Assembly: GCA_018417955.1 (NCBI GenBank)
Contig: JACTVC010000010.1
Location: 1,128,763 to 1,192,762, forward strand
Reading direction: 5' to 3'
From: Laccaria trichodermophora
Lineage: Eukaryota > Basidiomycota > Agaricomycetes > Agaricales > Hydnangiaceae
DNA: 64,000 nucleotides
Shown here: positions 1 to 11,435 of the stretch, piece after piece
How positions within the stretch are numbered: position 1 is the stretch's first letter
Layout: every line of letters starts with the position of its first letter
The notes under the pieces: model-generated
What the model saw: the letters and a program-made list of their open reading frames with translations, nothing else
Told to the model about the DNA's origin: nothing
Databases searched by the model: none
Position numbers and translations under genes: made by a program

Positions 1-833
1 TACGTTTTTTTTTTGCGTTCCCGTTTTCGTTGAGGCTGATGCGGTGTGTGGGTACTTAGCTACTACGACAACATGAGCGCCAAGCAGTGTCATGGGAAGG
101 CGCTCCCTTGTAATGTGAACGCCACGTCGGAATGTGTGTCTCAAGACCTCGTACGTCTTCTTCTATCTTCCCCTCGCAGTCGCAGCTTGCTAAATCATTT
201 CAAAAAGGCAAACACGGTATACCGCCTCGGAAACTGGGAATACTCGTACCTATACCGAGACGCGCCCAACTCGGCTTCGTACGCTGCCCTACGGTACGGT
301 GCGTGGGTCTTGGAGTTGAAGGGACACCTCCAAGCCAAAGTCAACGGTTCATCTCAGATGAAATATGTGCATAATGTACGTTTTTGTCTCTGGGGTCGTG
401 ATGGAAAACTGACGCGGGTGTTGAATATGGGAAGATTGCACATGACGGATCTATCGCTCCCCTGCTTGGGTTTTTACAAATAGCGGATATGGTTTGGCCT
501 GGGATGGGCAGCGAGGTACGTCGCCTCCATTCCCCCTTTTTCCTTTTGTCTCGAGCTCATAATTTCCACCCACACATGTACAGATCGTTTTTGAACTCTA
601 CTCAAGACAAAACCACGCCCGTTCCTATTATATCCGCGTTTTATGGGGCGGTCAGCCGATGAAGACGCCTACGCCTATGGGGGTGTTGGATATGGTGCCG
701 CTTGATACATTTTTTGCTTGTGCGTGTTATCTTTCTTTTGTTGCCGGCGGAGATTGATGAGCGTTGCCTTGTAGATGTTGATGAGATGGTTGGGACGGGG
801 GCTGATTTGTATATGAGTTGTAATGCGCCTTGA
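1..833 (+). CDS. Histidine acid phosphatase, 3' part (5' end outside window)
   Basis: This is the C-terminal part of a histidine-phosphatase-superfamily acid phosphatase (acid phosphatase/phytase/MINPP type), a secreted or vacuolar phosphomonoesterase family. The window seems to open one base inside an intron (tacgtt...cttag), and the first visible exon starts near 60. A segment with CHGKALPCNVN and GNWEYSYLYR leads to an intron near 376-435. The next exon begins IAHDGSIAPLLGFLQI, which carries the HD catalytic motif, followed by DMVWPGMGSE. After an intron comes LYSRQNHARSYYIRVLWGGQ, the usual family C-terminal strand. A last intron (gtgcgt...ttgtag) joins FFA to YVDEMVGTGADLYMSCNAP and the stop at 831-833. 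An intron near 150-185 is possible but would be unusually short. Decayed copies lie near 2.86-3.33 and 6.36-6.45 kb, so this locus belongs to a duplicated block. Confidence 0.8.
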
Positions 834-1249
834 GATTCTGTGGAGAGGAGATTTGGAGTGGCAAAGCGCTTTCTTGGTGTGCCATGCTCCCGCTGTTTGA
901 GGGTGTGGCTTGGTGGATGTTTTTGTTTGGTCTACACTCTGAAGTCGGTGAGGACTACTGCATGATGCTGCCTCTTTTTAAAAATTTATGGTAAGGATCG
1001 GAACAGCATTTTAATAGTGATAGATCATCGGACAACACAAGTTAATATAGTAATTCATACGACACTTCCGCTGATCTTACCCAAACATCTTGTCGAGCTT
1101 GTGTGATGTTTGACAGTTGTCGGCCTTTTCTCCGAGATCGCGACCACTGTTGAAACAGTATTGGTATTCTCGCAACACCCATGGTTCAATTGCTAGAGCT
1201 ATCAATCAGAAAAAAAGGCAGGCATTATGTGAGTATTTGAATTCGAGGT
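834..1249. other. Intergenic stretch, no gene recognised
   Basis: This lies between the acid phosphatase stop and the hairpin array. Only short open frames without family features are present. I see no RNA gene or recognisable transposon end here. Confidence 0.4.
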
Positions 1250-1536
1250 ATATGAGGAGAGGGGCACGGGAAGTCATCATAGACAGTCTGATGACACTTC
1301 CCCCACCCCCACCCTCCTAAAGGTAAATGTAATCTGAAGGAGAGGGGAACGGAAAGTCATCATAGACAGCTAATGACACTCCCCACACACCCACCCCTCT
1401 CAGAGAGGTGTATCTGCCGAGGGGAAAGGGCAGTCATCATAGCCGTCTAGTAAAACTGCCCTGACGGAGAGGGACACGGGCAAATCACTGTAGACAGCTT
1501 GATGAGACTGCCCCCGCCCCCACCCTCCTCTCAGAA
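1250..1536. repeat. Four tandem imperfect hairpin units
   Basis: Four related units of roughly 50-70 bases follow one another. Each has the form G-rich stem, AGTCATCATAGACAG, GATGACACT, C-rich stem (for example GGGAAGTCATCATAGACAG then TGATGACACTTCCC), so each can fold back on itself. C-rich runs such as CCCCCACCCCCACCC separate units 1, 2 and 4. Unit 3 is the most diverged. The array runs directly into the 3' end of the minus-strand gene at 1485-2523, whose last codons read into unit 4. No coding function is evident for the repeats. Confidence 0.7.
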
Positions 1537-2523
1537 AATAAAACGATGATGGCGATGTTGAAGCTCATGGCGCGGAGGATCATTTCCTAAAAGATTTATG
1601 ATATTTACATAAAGTCAATAACTGATGCGCAACAGGACTTACTGATGTTTGCTGCAGCCTGACGATATCACCGCGATTGACTGCAAAATTATCGTATTGA
1701 AAAAATTCTGCCTGGTGTACATGATATACCGGGTTAATGGTTGATATAACACACGTAGGGAACGACATACAGGCATCCCACGGTGGTCTGTGCCAGGTAT
1801 ATGACCGATGAACGTGCCGCCATTGATAGTAAAATTGCTCGCATTACAAAAAAAGCCTGGATTTTCTTCGTGAATGTTAACGCACATAATTTCACACATA
1901 AAAGCAACAGAAAGATCACCTCCAGAAGGTAGAACGTAACTTCCAGTTGACCGTGCCTTAGAAAAAATTTCCTGTATAGAATGTGGTCAACCATAGAGGC
2001 AACAACCAATAATAATACATTGGGCATACTTTGAACAGCTCCATAAAGTTGTTGAGCTGTTCCTTCAGCGCCTTTGCAACCTTGTGATTCATCGAACGGC
2101 CCTTCTGGGTCAGGTGTGCCAAAATCGATCGCAGAAGCCTAGTAAAGAAAGTTAGTGTGACAACCCAATAGTTCGCCATTAACCAGAGACATACGACGCG
2201 TAGGCCTCCACAGAGATCACCAAAAATGTGTTCATCATGAGCGCTGTATTTGCTGGCCGAGATTTTGCTTCTGCCAAAATCCATTTCGACAATTTGATTG
2301 TTAAGAGTAGGATATCTTCTCTGTCGTCGTCTCTCTATCAAGGGAGAGTTTAACCTGGAAACCAGTCGCCAACTACAGACTGAACCTATACCTTTCGAAA
2401 TTGTTCGATCTCTCTAGTGAGATCATGTATTGCTTGTAATAAGGATTCAAAATAAGAGTCCGTTTGCTCAGACTCAGCAGGTTTCTGGCGGGCTCGGGCC
2501 CTGGGCCGCCCAGTCAAAGACAT
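1485..2523 (-). CDS. Unrecognised small multi-exon protein, inverted copy 1
   Basis: I do not recognise a named family. Exon 1 starts at 2523 (MSLTGRPRARARQKP) and contains an amphipathic, probably helical stretch ending in REIEQFRK. Exon 2 contains DREDILLLTIKLSKWILAEA and SVEAYAS. Later exons contain LTQKGRSMNHKVAKALKEQL and then an F-NASNF-INGGTFI strand pattern. The last exon begins EMILRAMSFNIAIIVL and runs into the hairpin array, so its stop may not be the ancestral one. A close paralog on the opposite strand at 13769-14749 keeps the same exons, introns and upstream region. The NASNFTINGGTF pattern loosely resembles linkers that precede NACHT domains in agaricomycete NLR-like proteins, but no NACHT follows. 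Conservation of frame between the two copies argues that it was translated. Confidence 0.5.
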
Positions 2524-2722
2524 AGCAAAGTCGCAGTGCGCCTCAGGGAACACCCCAAAGACTCACAACGATGCCGAGCCAATGATGGCGGCCTTCGAGT
2601 TGGATTTGTGTTGTTATAGAGTTGTGGTAGAGGTTATAAGCTGGGGGGGATTCAGCTGTCAAAGAACGAGAAAGAACTTGGGGAAGTAGGTCTGATACGC
2701 CGCCTTGTGTTCATCGCCAAAT
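1540..2722 (-). repeat. Left arm of about 1.15-kb inverted repeat
   Basis: The reverse complement of this stretch aligns with 13583-14745. The similarity includes the gene body, its introns and about 200 bases upstream of the start (shared GCGATGAACACAAG, GCTGAATCCCCC and GGCTGCCATCATTGGCTCG-like segments). It therefore covers promoter plus gene, in opposite orientation to the other copy. Confidence 0.75.
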
Positions 2723-2859
2723 AAAACTAAACTCCTATCAACTGAAGACTTGCGCTAAACCTGTTTGAGAGTGGTCATGAGGAGGCAAAAATTTAACAAA
2801 AATTGGGCGTTAATGGTGTGAGGTGACAATATTATGGAAATTGAAGATACCCTTTACTG

Positions 2860-3330
2860 AGATGCTTCCAACTCGGCATCGTACTCTGCCCTGCGGTACG
2901 GTGCTGGGTCTTGGATTTCAAGCTTCAAGGTACACCTCCAATGAGCATTGAGATATATACAACTTCGCGGACGAATATTTATCATCGTATGAGTCACGTG
3001 GTCTTGACATATTACAGTTTACTGATGGGCAGTGATGGCAGTGCCAGTTCCCTATCTGAGATCTCTCGAGCGCATAATCTCCGCTCCACTCAGATCGTCT
3101 TTACACTCTACTTGAAACAAAACCAATCCCACTACTATATCCCGCGACTTATGGGGGCGGTCAGCCGATAAAGACATCCACGCCTATGCGTGGGCTTAGA
3201 CATGATGGTGCTGGGCGTGCTGTCTATCTTTTACTAGCTGCCGGCGGAGATTGATCAGCGTTGAGTAGATGTTGATGAGATGTTTGGGACGGGATGATTT
3301 GTATACGGCTTGTTATGAAGGCGGTTGAAG
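2860..3330 (+). pseudogene. Decayed acid phosphatase fragment (copy 2)
   Basis: Pieces of the phosphatase at 1-833 recur here in order. GCTTCCAACTCGGCATCGTA corresponds to the SASYAALRYG segment, followed by TLYLKQNQSHYYI, GGGGCGGTCAGCCGAT and the final GATGTTTGGGACGGG exon. The catalytic AHDG exon is missing and the frames are broken. The fragment runs straight into the truncated MFS copy A, which marks a recombination joint. Confidence 0.65.
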
Positions 3331-3372
3331 CGATGTAAGTGTTTCAGTACTATGTTTGTTTTTCATTTGTAG

Positions 3373-4944
3373 ACGGGAAGTTGTTCGACGCAGGTTATTT
3401 CCACCACCTAATTTTCTTGGGCTCCGTGACTTTCACATTTTCGTACGACTATTAACTTGCCTCCAATAAACCTCTTCTGACCAATCGCACTATCGCAGAC
3501 TTTTCATGGTGTCTCAGGAGCAACCCAATCATTATTACCAGGTGAGGATCTTACAAAGGAGCTTTGCAATATATATTCATGGTTTTCGTAGGTTTTTCTA
3601 AGTCAAGATGTGGGGATGGGCATCGGAATCGGGCTTGTGCTCGTCCCGACTGCCTCGATTTGTGCCCTTCACTTTAAGAGGAGTAAAGCCCTTGCGACGG
3701 GTATCGTCTTTAGCGGAAGCTCCGCCAGCGGGCTAGTTTTCCCCATCAGTTAAGTTCGCTTTTCTTTATAGCTATACAAACGTCGACTGACATTAATGTA
3801 GTGCTCAAGTAATTATGGGCTTCTTTAATTCTATCAAATCCACTGAAAATGGGTCTGAATTTTAGCCACCTCCTCCTCTCAAAAGGATATGAGAATGCCG
3901 TGCGAGATACAGCATACATCGTCCTTGGCTGTCTAACGATTGGAAACTTGCTCATGAGGAAGCCACTTCCAACTAACACACAGAAGGCGCTCCCACCCAT
4001 GATCGCGAGCTTCTTCAAAGAGCCGGAATATCTTATGACCATTCTTGGGTACGTGTCAGCGGCCTTCCATCACTCTGTTTTAAACCTCTCCACTCCACAG
4101 ATGTTTCCTGATGTTCTATGGGATATTTTTCCCTTTGCACCTCACAAAGGGAATGTTAATTATTATTTGTTGTGTACTTGCAATTATACGCAGTTCTACA
4201 CAAAGTCGACGGGAACCTTGCCTTCTACTCGGTTCGTGAGCTCTCCTGGGCCTCCCTTCAAGAGCTGATATTTATTTACTTTTGTGATAGTTGGCCATTT
4301 TGAACGCGTGCAGCTTCGTGGGTCGTATCTTTGGTAACTTTTTTGCCGATACCTATGATGCATGGAATTTATCAATTCCAACGACTGCCATTGCGGGTGG
4401 TACGATTTGGGCCGTCTTGGGAGTGTTCGTAACATGACTTTTTCCCCCTTTAATTACTCAATATATCTCTAGGCATGATAAAACTATTGTAGCGATGGTG
4501 TATGGTTTCTTTTCAGGAGCATGTTTGTCGCATTTTCTCTATAAAAAAATTATCACGGTTCTGACCAGAATTTTATTAGGGTTATCATTATCATTCGCGG
4601 CACTTGCATCGCTCGCCCAGTCTCCGAGTGAAATTGGTAACGCATTGATACTGGAACTTGCGCCGCGCTCTCTTCCTTATAGTTCGAATTTAGTGCCCGA
4701 ACGGGTCTTGTATTGGCGATTGCAAGTTTAGGTTGTCTTTTCGCCGCACCAACGCAAGGTGCTCTTCTTTCTCGAACTTTCTTGTGGATTCGACCAATTG
4801 CGTTTTCAAGCGTGAATCTCTCACTCAAGCTAAGCTTGGAAATGTCATGATTTTCTGTGTAGACATTGCTTTTTGTTGCCGCCCTGCTTGGGGTTTTGAT
4901 TAGAAGCCGTATTGTAGCGAAGAAGGGCGTCGCAAGGGTTTGAT
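3373..4944 (+). pseudogene. MFS monocarboxylate-type transporter copy A, 5' truncated
   Basis: This copy matches MFS B exon by exon but begins inside the third exon group (GKLFDAGYFHHLIF), so the first roughly 100 residues with TM1 and TM2 are missing. The remaining exons splice in frame: FLSQDVGMGIGIGLVLVPT, SGSSASGLVFPI, GYENAVRDTAYIVLGCLTIG, NACS/CVGRI-like and ASLGCLFAAPTQGALLSR, with a stop at 4942-4944. Short introns with gtaatt...tttag and gtaacg...tttag borders explain apparent stops in the raw frames. A 9-base in-frame deletion relative to copy B lies near 4485. Fungal members of this family carry monocarboxylates or related solutes through the plasma membrane. Without the first helices this copy is probably inactive. 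Confidence 0.65.
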
Positions 4945-5329
4945 TATAAGTGTGTAATTAGGACCACTGAATTTTGAAATGGTGCCCAAAAATGTGGGGT
5001 TTCTGCAGCATATGTGTAACCCAATCTAGGCGATGACGTTTTGCGCTTCGACCCCACTCGGTTGTCTCGGGCGCTGAGGTTTTTCTGTTGTTCCTCTCAC
5101 TCAGCGCAAGGTCATACGGTGGAGTGTTGGGCCTCGACACTCCAACACTGAAGCCGATTGTTTGGTTGTATTTGGTAGGAGCTTTGGAGTAGAGTTTGTA
5201 CGCGAACGGAGAATCATCATCATTCACCTCAAGCATTGCGACCGAGCTCCGAGGAAGCATTCCCATCGGGTCACTCGGCACCTCTCCAACGGAAGGGAAT
5301 GCCCAAGGAATTACCTTCTCATCTCCATG
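4945..5329 (-). other. Open frame behind the copied 7-TM tail, possible remnant
   Basis: A minus-strand open frame (5341 down to 4958) encodes a hydrophilic segment with SHGDEKVIPWAFPSVGE and TPPYDLALSERNNRKTSAPE. A shortened, gapped version of the same DNA (the GGCGCTGAGGTTTTT segment) follows the full 7-TM gene near 9.1 kb. It may be an old cytosolic tail of the 7-TM gene or only copied flanking DNA. I cannot decide between these. Confidence 0.3.
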
Positions 5330-5640
5330 GGATACATTCACATCGAGTATAAGCTGGCGTACTCGCAGTGTCGCTGTCGCAAGGATGCCTTACAAATCAA
5401 AATTCTTCTGGAAGTTCCCTTCTCGCTCATATCAACCGGGACCCGAGAAGAAAGTGTCGTTGGAGCCGTAGAAACAATGCGGGGAGCGCATGAGCGAGCA
5501 GGGGATATCTTCAGGGAAAATTTGTTCGATTTCCGGACTGATTGAGCGCAGCGGCATGAGTTGTTGCAGTTTTCTGAGATGGGTTTCTGGGGTGAAGAGC
5601 AACGTACTTACATGACCAAATAAACAAGTGTCAAGCAAGC
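5330..5640 (-). pseudogene. Copied 3' end of the 7-TM protein gene
   Basis: The frame encodes FPEDIPCSLMRSPHCFYGSN and ends SGPG-stop, nearly the same as the last residues of the 7-TM gene at 9266-10800 (FPEDVPCSPMRSPHCIYGSN, SGPV-stop). Nothing upstream of this tail is present. It sits downstream of MFS A exactly as the real 7-TM gene tail sits downstream of MFS B, so it belongs to the same duplicated block. Confidence 0.65.
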
Positions 5641-6359
5641 CCCTGAGGCGGGCTGATTGCTCAGTGCTATGTAGAAGTCAAGAATTTGGCCTCTGAAGCC
5701 TGGAGAGGTGTCAATCCCGAAGTGACTGGTTCAATTACCCGCCTCATACAGACCCGATCCGGACTCATCGATGCATCCATCACATGCCCCCTCGCTCAAC
5801 ATAATCTCATGACTAAGTTCTCCTGGCTCCATGCCACATCGCTAAATTATTATTTATTTATTTATTTTTTGGTCAAATTCAAGTCTATTGGGGCGGAGCC
5901 CCATGTCAGACCTTACAACTCTGTAGACTAGACTACCTAAGGCCCCGAGTGCCTTTTATACCTGACCCCCGAGGTCATCCCATGCACTGGTGAGAGCACG
6001 CCCAAGGCGATCATTCCCCCACCCAGCCCGGCACGGAAACGCCGTTTTGGGATGCACCTATATACGTGAGCGGGGTAGCCTCGTCATTTGCTGCCTATGC
6101 TTTCCATCTATACATCGCTAAATACTACAAGGCTTGCGATTACGCTCAACGACTCGTTCGGCGGCTTAGCACTCAGACATTTGCTCACGAACACAACTCA
6201 GCCACCCTCATCTTTTCTTCGCAGACCGCTGCGTGAGACTCAGAAGTCAACGAATGGCACCATTTCACACCTCGTAAGTTATCTTCCTTCTTCCTCGTCG
6301 GTCGCCCTCTCAACCGACTAAATTATTTCGACCTGGCCAACATAGTATACTGCCTCCGA
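5641..6359. other. Unassigned stretch, perhaps transposon debris
   Basis: No gene is recognised. An AT-rich TATTTATTTATTTATT run near 5850 is followed by GGGGCGGAGCCCCATG and a GC-rich segment up to 6080. This looks like an edge of inserted DNA rather than host coding sequence, but I find no terminal repeats. Confidence 0.3.
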
Positions 6360-6450
6360 CAGAAGACTGCTACCTATGATACCGAGACGCTTCCAACTTG
6401 GCCTTGTACTCTGCTCTGCGCGACGGTGCGTGGGTTTTGGAGCTGAAGGG
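6360..6450 (+). pseudogene. Acid phosphatase fragment (copy 3)
   Basis: About 90 bases match the LYRDA...YAALR-GAWVLELKG segment of the phosphatase at 1-833 (TACCGAGACGCGCCCAACTC there, TACCGAGACGCTTCCAACTT here). The rest of the gene is absent. It lies upstream of MFS B, as copy 2 lies upstream of MFS A. Confidence 0.6.
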
Positions 6451-6696
6451 AAGCTGAAATGACACCGTAATTAAGATAGCATATTTATCGGAGGAACCCT
6501 CACCGTGGAGTAGCGTTAATATTAGCAGCGCAGATGAACTCACTGCGCGCGCCTCGCTTCTTTAGTGGTAAGGAGCATTGATCAATTTCTCTTTCAGGTT
6601 GACTCCCCAAATCAGCTTTCTCATGATGTAAAGCATTGACTCTGAACGTATAAAAGCATCATAGCGTTCGATACCTCAAGTGCGCTATCTTCCGAC

Positions 6697-8989
6697 ATGG
6701 ATGCGCAATCCACAGCGAGAGTCGACAATATCTCCCTCCTCCCATTAGCCGTGGGGCAAGGAGTCAAGGCCAAACAATCGTTTGATTCAGACACGTAAGC
6801 CTTCCTGTCCAGTGTAGCATCTTTTGAAACTAATTCCCCTCTGGTACCCTTGAAGATGGCCTGAACATGTCGTTGGCACGGAGTCAAAAGCAGAACTTGG
6901 GATCAAGACTTATTGCGTAACCAATGACTTCCGCCCAAAAAATATGTCTGTGACGATGCCAGTGCAAGATGGAGGTCTCCGAGCTTGGATGACTATTGCC
7001 GGAGCGTAAGATATTTCTCGTTTCACATATTTTGAGCAAACGTCGTTGATCCTCACATTTGCCAAAAAGTTGGATGATACAGTTCAGCACATTTGGGTGA
7101 TGTTTAAGAGTCTTAATTCTTTCATTTCGCTAACATAAATTTTAGTTACGTCTATTCTTATGGAGTATATCAAGGTGAGTGTCCCTAATGATTTCGCGTC
7201 GGCGAATCCAACAATTCACAAATAATTAAGATTACTACACACGGATTTTCTTGAAGAACCATTCGCCGAGCAGCATTGCGTTGGTGCCTTATCGCCGTAT
7301 TTCCACCCATACTGATTATTAGTCCAGGTGGATCGGAAGCATTCAGCTCATGATGCCGCTCGCTCTCGGGCTAGTTTCCGGGAAGCTGTTTGACGCGGGC
7401 TATTTTCACCACTTAATTTTCTGGGGCTCCGTAATTTTCACATCTTCGTACGAATTTTAACTGGCTTCGATAAAACTCTTCTGACCGATCGTATTGTTGC
7501 AGCCTTTTCATGGTGTCTCTGGCGCAACCAGATCAATATTATCAGGCGAGGTTGTTGTGAAGGAGCTTTGCAAAATATACTCATGTTTTTCCTAGATTTT
7601 CTTGAGTCAAGGTCTGGGGATGGGTATCGGAATCGGGCTTGTGTTCGTCCCAACGACCTCGATTTGTGCGCATCACTTTAACAGGCGTAAAGCCCTTGCG
7701 ACGGGTATTGTCGTCAGTGGAAGTTCAGCAGGTGGTTTAGTTTTCCCCATCAGTTGAGCCCACCTTCATTACTGCTTTACAATCGCCAACTAACATTTGG
7801 TGTAGTGCTCAAGTATAAAGGGCATTTTTAATTCTGTTAAATCTACTGAAAACGGATCCGAATTTTAGTCACCTCCTCGTCTCAAAGGGATATGCGAATG
7901 CCGTGCGATATACAGCGTACATCGTCCTTGGCTGTTTGACGATTGGAAACTTGCTCATGAGGAAACCACTTCCCGCTAACATATGGAAGCCGCCCTCTCC
8001 CATGATTGCGACCTTTCTCAAAGAGCCGGAATATCTTATGACCATCTTTGTGTAGGTGTTAGCGGCCTCCAAGAAGACTGTTTTGAGTTTCTCCATAGAT
8101 TTTTCCTCATGATGTATGGGATGTTTTTCCCAGGTGCGTCCAAGTATAACAGCCTCTACGCTTCACAAAGGGAATAATAATTGAAATAATCAACTAACAG
8201 TTGTGTACTTGCAACTATATGCAGTCCTACATGAAGTCGACGGGAACCTTGCCTTCTATTCGGTTAGTGATCTCCTCCTCCCTTCAACAGCTAATATTCA
8301 ATTTTTTTGGTCATAGTTGGCCATCTTGAACGCATGCAGCTGCGTAGGCCGCATTCTTGGAAACTTTTTCGCGGATACCTATGGTGCATGGAATTTATTG
8401 ATTCCAACCACTGTCATCGCGGGTGGTACGATTTGGGCTGTTTTGGGAGTGTTCGTCATATCTTTCCTCGTCCTTTTTCCCCCCCTTCAATTACTAAATA
8501 TTTCCAGGCATGATAAAGCTACTCTGGTTGTTGTGGCGATGGTGTATGGTTTCTTTTCAGGGGCATGTTTGTCGCGTTTTTTTCTAAAAAAGAATTATCA
8601 CGGTTCTAATTAGATATTATCAGGGTTATCATTATCACTAACAGCACTCGGATCGCTCGCTCATTCTCCGAGTGAAATTGGGTACGTGTTGATACTGGAA
8701 CTTGCGCCGTTTCTCTTCCTTACAATTCGAATTTAGTGCCCGCACGGGTCTTGTATTGGCGATTGCAAGTTTAGGTTGCCTCTTCGCCGCACCAACGCAA
8801 GGCGCTCTCCTTTCTCGCGCTTACTTGTGGATTCGACCTATTGCGTTTTCAAGTGTAAGTACCCGCTCACTCATGCAATACTCGGAAATGTCTTGATTTT
8901 CTGTGTAGACGTTGCTTTTTGTTGCCGCCCTGCTTGGGGTTTTGATTAGAAGCCGTATTATCGTAAAGAAGGGCGTTGCAAGGGTCTGA
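6697..8989 (+). CDS. MFS monocarboxylate-type transporter, copy B
   Basis: This is an apparently complete, intron-rich major facilitator of the fungal monocarboxylate-transporter-like (SLC16-type) group, expected to be a 12-helix membrane carrier. The start at 6697 (MDAQSTARVDNISLLP) is the first ATG in frame with a cytosolic tail. Exons then encode PVQDGGLRAWMTIAGA, WMIQFSTFG, YVYSYGVYQDYYTRIFLKNH, WIGSIQLMMPLALGLVSGKL, GMGIGIGLVFVPTTSICAHH, ANAVRYTAYIVLGCLTIG, NACSCVGRILGNFFADTYG and GLVLAIASLGCLFAAP, ending GVARV-stop at 8987-8989. The PDGG-like start of TM1 and the GRILGNFFAD loop are family hallmarks. One intron near 8575-8620 appears to use a GC donor. The substrate cannot be read from sequence. 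It is the intact parent-like version of copy A. Confidence 0.75.
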
Positions 8990-9265
8990 GTATAATTGGG
9001 ACCAATGGAATGGTGCACAGAAATGTAGCCTGCAGCATGTATAGACTATGTAATTCAATCTAAGTGGTGACATCGTGCTCTTCATTCGCATTCGCACTCG
9101 GTTACCTCGGGCGCTGAGGTTTTTCCAATCGGCGCAAGGTCCTATGGAATGCCAGTCCCGGTCTATGTGGGATGCACTAATACCGAGTATAATCTGGGCG
9201 AACCCGCAATATCGCTATCGCAAGGGTGCGTCGCAATGCATTTCGAACTTCCTTTTGTGTCCATA

Positions 9266-10800
9266 TCAAACTGGACCGGATAAGAAAGTATCGTTAGAGC
9301 CGTAGATACAATGAGGGGAGCGCATGGGCGAGCAGGGAACATCTTCAGGGAATGATTGATTTGATCCCCGGACCGAATGAACGCCCTCAAGATACGAACG
9401 ATGAGCGATCTTATTTGCTTCGACGCGAGAGAGAGCTTCGTTCGCCTCGAAATCGTTAACCGCACCCCCGAGACCGACTTGGACAATGATTAGAGTTGGC
9501 ATGATACCCTGCAATTGCAATAAAATCAGCGGTCGAGATACATAGAGTTTTCCAAGTAATTACTTACGACTATTTGAATAAATCCACAGTCGAGGATCGC
9601 CTGGATATTCTTGATTAGCAAAAATTACACCGACATAAAGATATTCTCTCAGTACATGAGCTGTTGCATTTTTCTGAAACGCTAAATCAAGAGTGATGTA
9701 GACGGAGTACATTACTCCTGATTCTATCCTATCAAGATATAAGAGGGGCATTTCGCAGAAATCGTAGGAGTCGGACATACAGAATGGCGATGGATGTGTT
9801 GTATCGTTGAAGAAGGCCTTCTCCAAGGATTAGTTCTGCCTTCTGCGAGAGGTACCAGATCCTCCCAGCTTGATGGAAATGAGGACGCCGCATGGTATCG
9901 TCCAGATATTTGAAACGCACCTGTCAGGCCCGTCGTAATGACATTCAGGGTAAATGTCATAGATAGGTAAATCCAAGCATGATTAAAAAGAATTGACGAG
10001 GCTCCTTCAAAAATATAACCGCAAACTAGAAAAGAAAAAAATCGTAAGCCACTATTTCGGGAGAGAGGACTGGAGGAGTGGCAGACCTGTTCCAGCGATG
10101 AGCAAAATTGCGGGAGCAATGATGATATATTTGTTGAACCCCCAAACAACATAGCAGCGATACAACTTGAATGAAAAACTAGGTTGAGGTTCTCGTCTTT
10201 GAAATATCTTTAAATCCTTACCAGCAACGAGTCTGCGAGTGCACTGACCAAAATAAAATTTGTTGAGTAAGTATCTAATTTGAGCAAGATTACAACGTAC
10301 TTGTTCGTCACAAACAACATGTATTTCGGGAAGAGCTCCGCGAAGGTCAATTTATTAGCAAGGAGCTTATTAAACACCAGATGATAGGTGTAGATGATAT
10401 CTGCGGTCGCGAGAAAGAACATGATGATCGCGGACGCAAGCAAGACCCAACGAAGCGGTCTTTTCTTCCGGAGCAAGAGGTATGCGCAAATGAAAAATAG
10501 GATGAAGTAGATCCCTAAAAGAGAACTTGTAGTCAGGAAAGTCGGTCAAAGAATGAGGAGTACCATACGAACCGTAAAGGAATGTTTCGAACTTGGTGGG
10601 ACAAATTAGTTTCTTGTGATTAGGGAGAATTGTCGACTCACAAAGACTGCACCGATGAATGGGCCCAGTGTTGTCGGAAAAAAGCTATGCACTCCAATTT
10701 CACCGGAGGGAAAGAGTTGTATTGGAGGCCTCGCAGCGTTTCGTGGAACCAGGATAGTGGATGAAGATATGAAGCGCCACACTATCTCAAAGTCTGTCAT
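9266..10800 (-). CDS. Agaricomycete 7-TM integral membrane protein
   Basis: This resembles the abundant mushroom-specific seven-helix membrane proteins (DUF6534/DUF6533-like) of unknown function. The start at 10800 gives MTDFEIVWRFISSS, followed by the hydrophobic TTLGPFIGAVF. After short introns come FETFLYG, IYFILFFICAYLLLRKKRPL, VLLASAIIMFFLATADIIYT and a DSLLV segment. Further helices are FFSFLVCGYIFEGASSILF, WIYLSMTFTLNVITTGLT and SGVMYSVYITLDLAF, then AGIMPTLIIVQVGLGGAVND. The C-terminus ends SGPV-stop at 9266. The order of helices and the basic RKKRPLRW loop fit the family, but individual exon borders were not all resolved. It is divergent from the coiled-coil gene at 11436 across about 630 bases. 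Its 3' end is duplicated at 5330-5640. Confidence 0.65.
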
Positions 10801-11435
10801 TTCGATAACGGGCTTGCAGTTTCTCTTGTCCTTTGGAGCCTCAAGGTAGAAATAAGAGACGGCAAGCGATAAGGGCGAAGTGGAGAGGCGATTAATCAGT
10901 ATGCACCGATCTGGGGAACCTTAAGTACCTCCGGACACACCTCGAGCGCCAGCGTCATTGAATCCTATGGAAGCGCGTGTTGCGCCACAGTATATATTTC
11001 GATCTTTGGACAAGGTAGTTGAATATGGGGATTCGGCCTTTCAAAGTATGACATCTGAGTGACATTCACAGCCACCGAACTTGAAGGGCGTGTTCCGTTG
11101 GCCTCTTTTTTGTGTTGGGAAGGCCGAATTTGGGGAAAGATCGACCATGTGTACAGCAATGAGGTGAAATGACGCGTATTCGGTCATCTTGTTTTGCCTT
11201 GAGGTTTCGCGGGGACTAATGAATCAAGGGAAACACTTTAGGAAACGTGCAATTTGTTCGACAAGAGAGAAGAACGAGAGTATGCTGTGCTTTTGTCAAT
11301 TTCCTAAAGTCATAGTGGCTGTTTGAAACACTGCCAGTGCTGTTGCGCGGGAGATAGATCACATGACGTATACTTCTTTTGCCCCTAGCCTCTCTTGGCT
11401 CTAAGCTCCTGCGTCGGATATCCGCCTTTGAAGGA
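10801..11435. other. Divergent intergenic region, likely bidirectional promoter
   Basis: This separates the minus-strand 7-TM gene from the plus-strand coiled-coil gene. No convincing coding exon or repeat is visible. Divergent transcription implies promoters for both genes here, but I could not identify individual elements with confidence. Confidence 0.4.

Noticed and set aside
1250..1536. CRISPR-like repeat array
   Set aside because: Units are self-complementary, unequal in spacing and diverged, with no constant repeat or unique spacers. The host is a eukaryote.
3800..3870. Stops in MFS A interpreted as inactivating
   Set aside because: They fall within introns (gtaatt...tttag) and the flanking exons join in frame. 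Truncation at the 5' end is the real defect.
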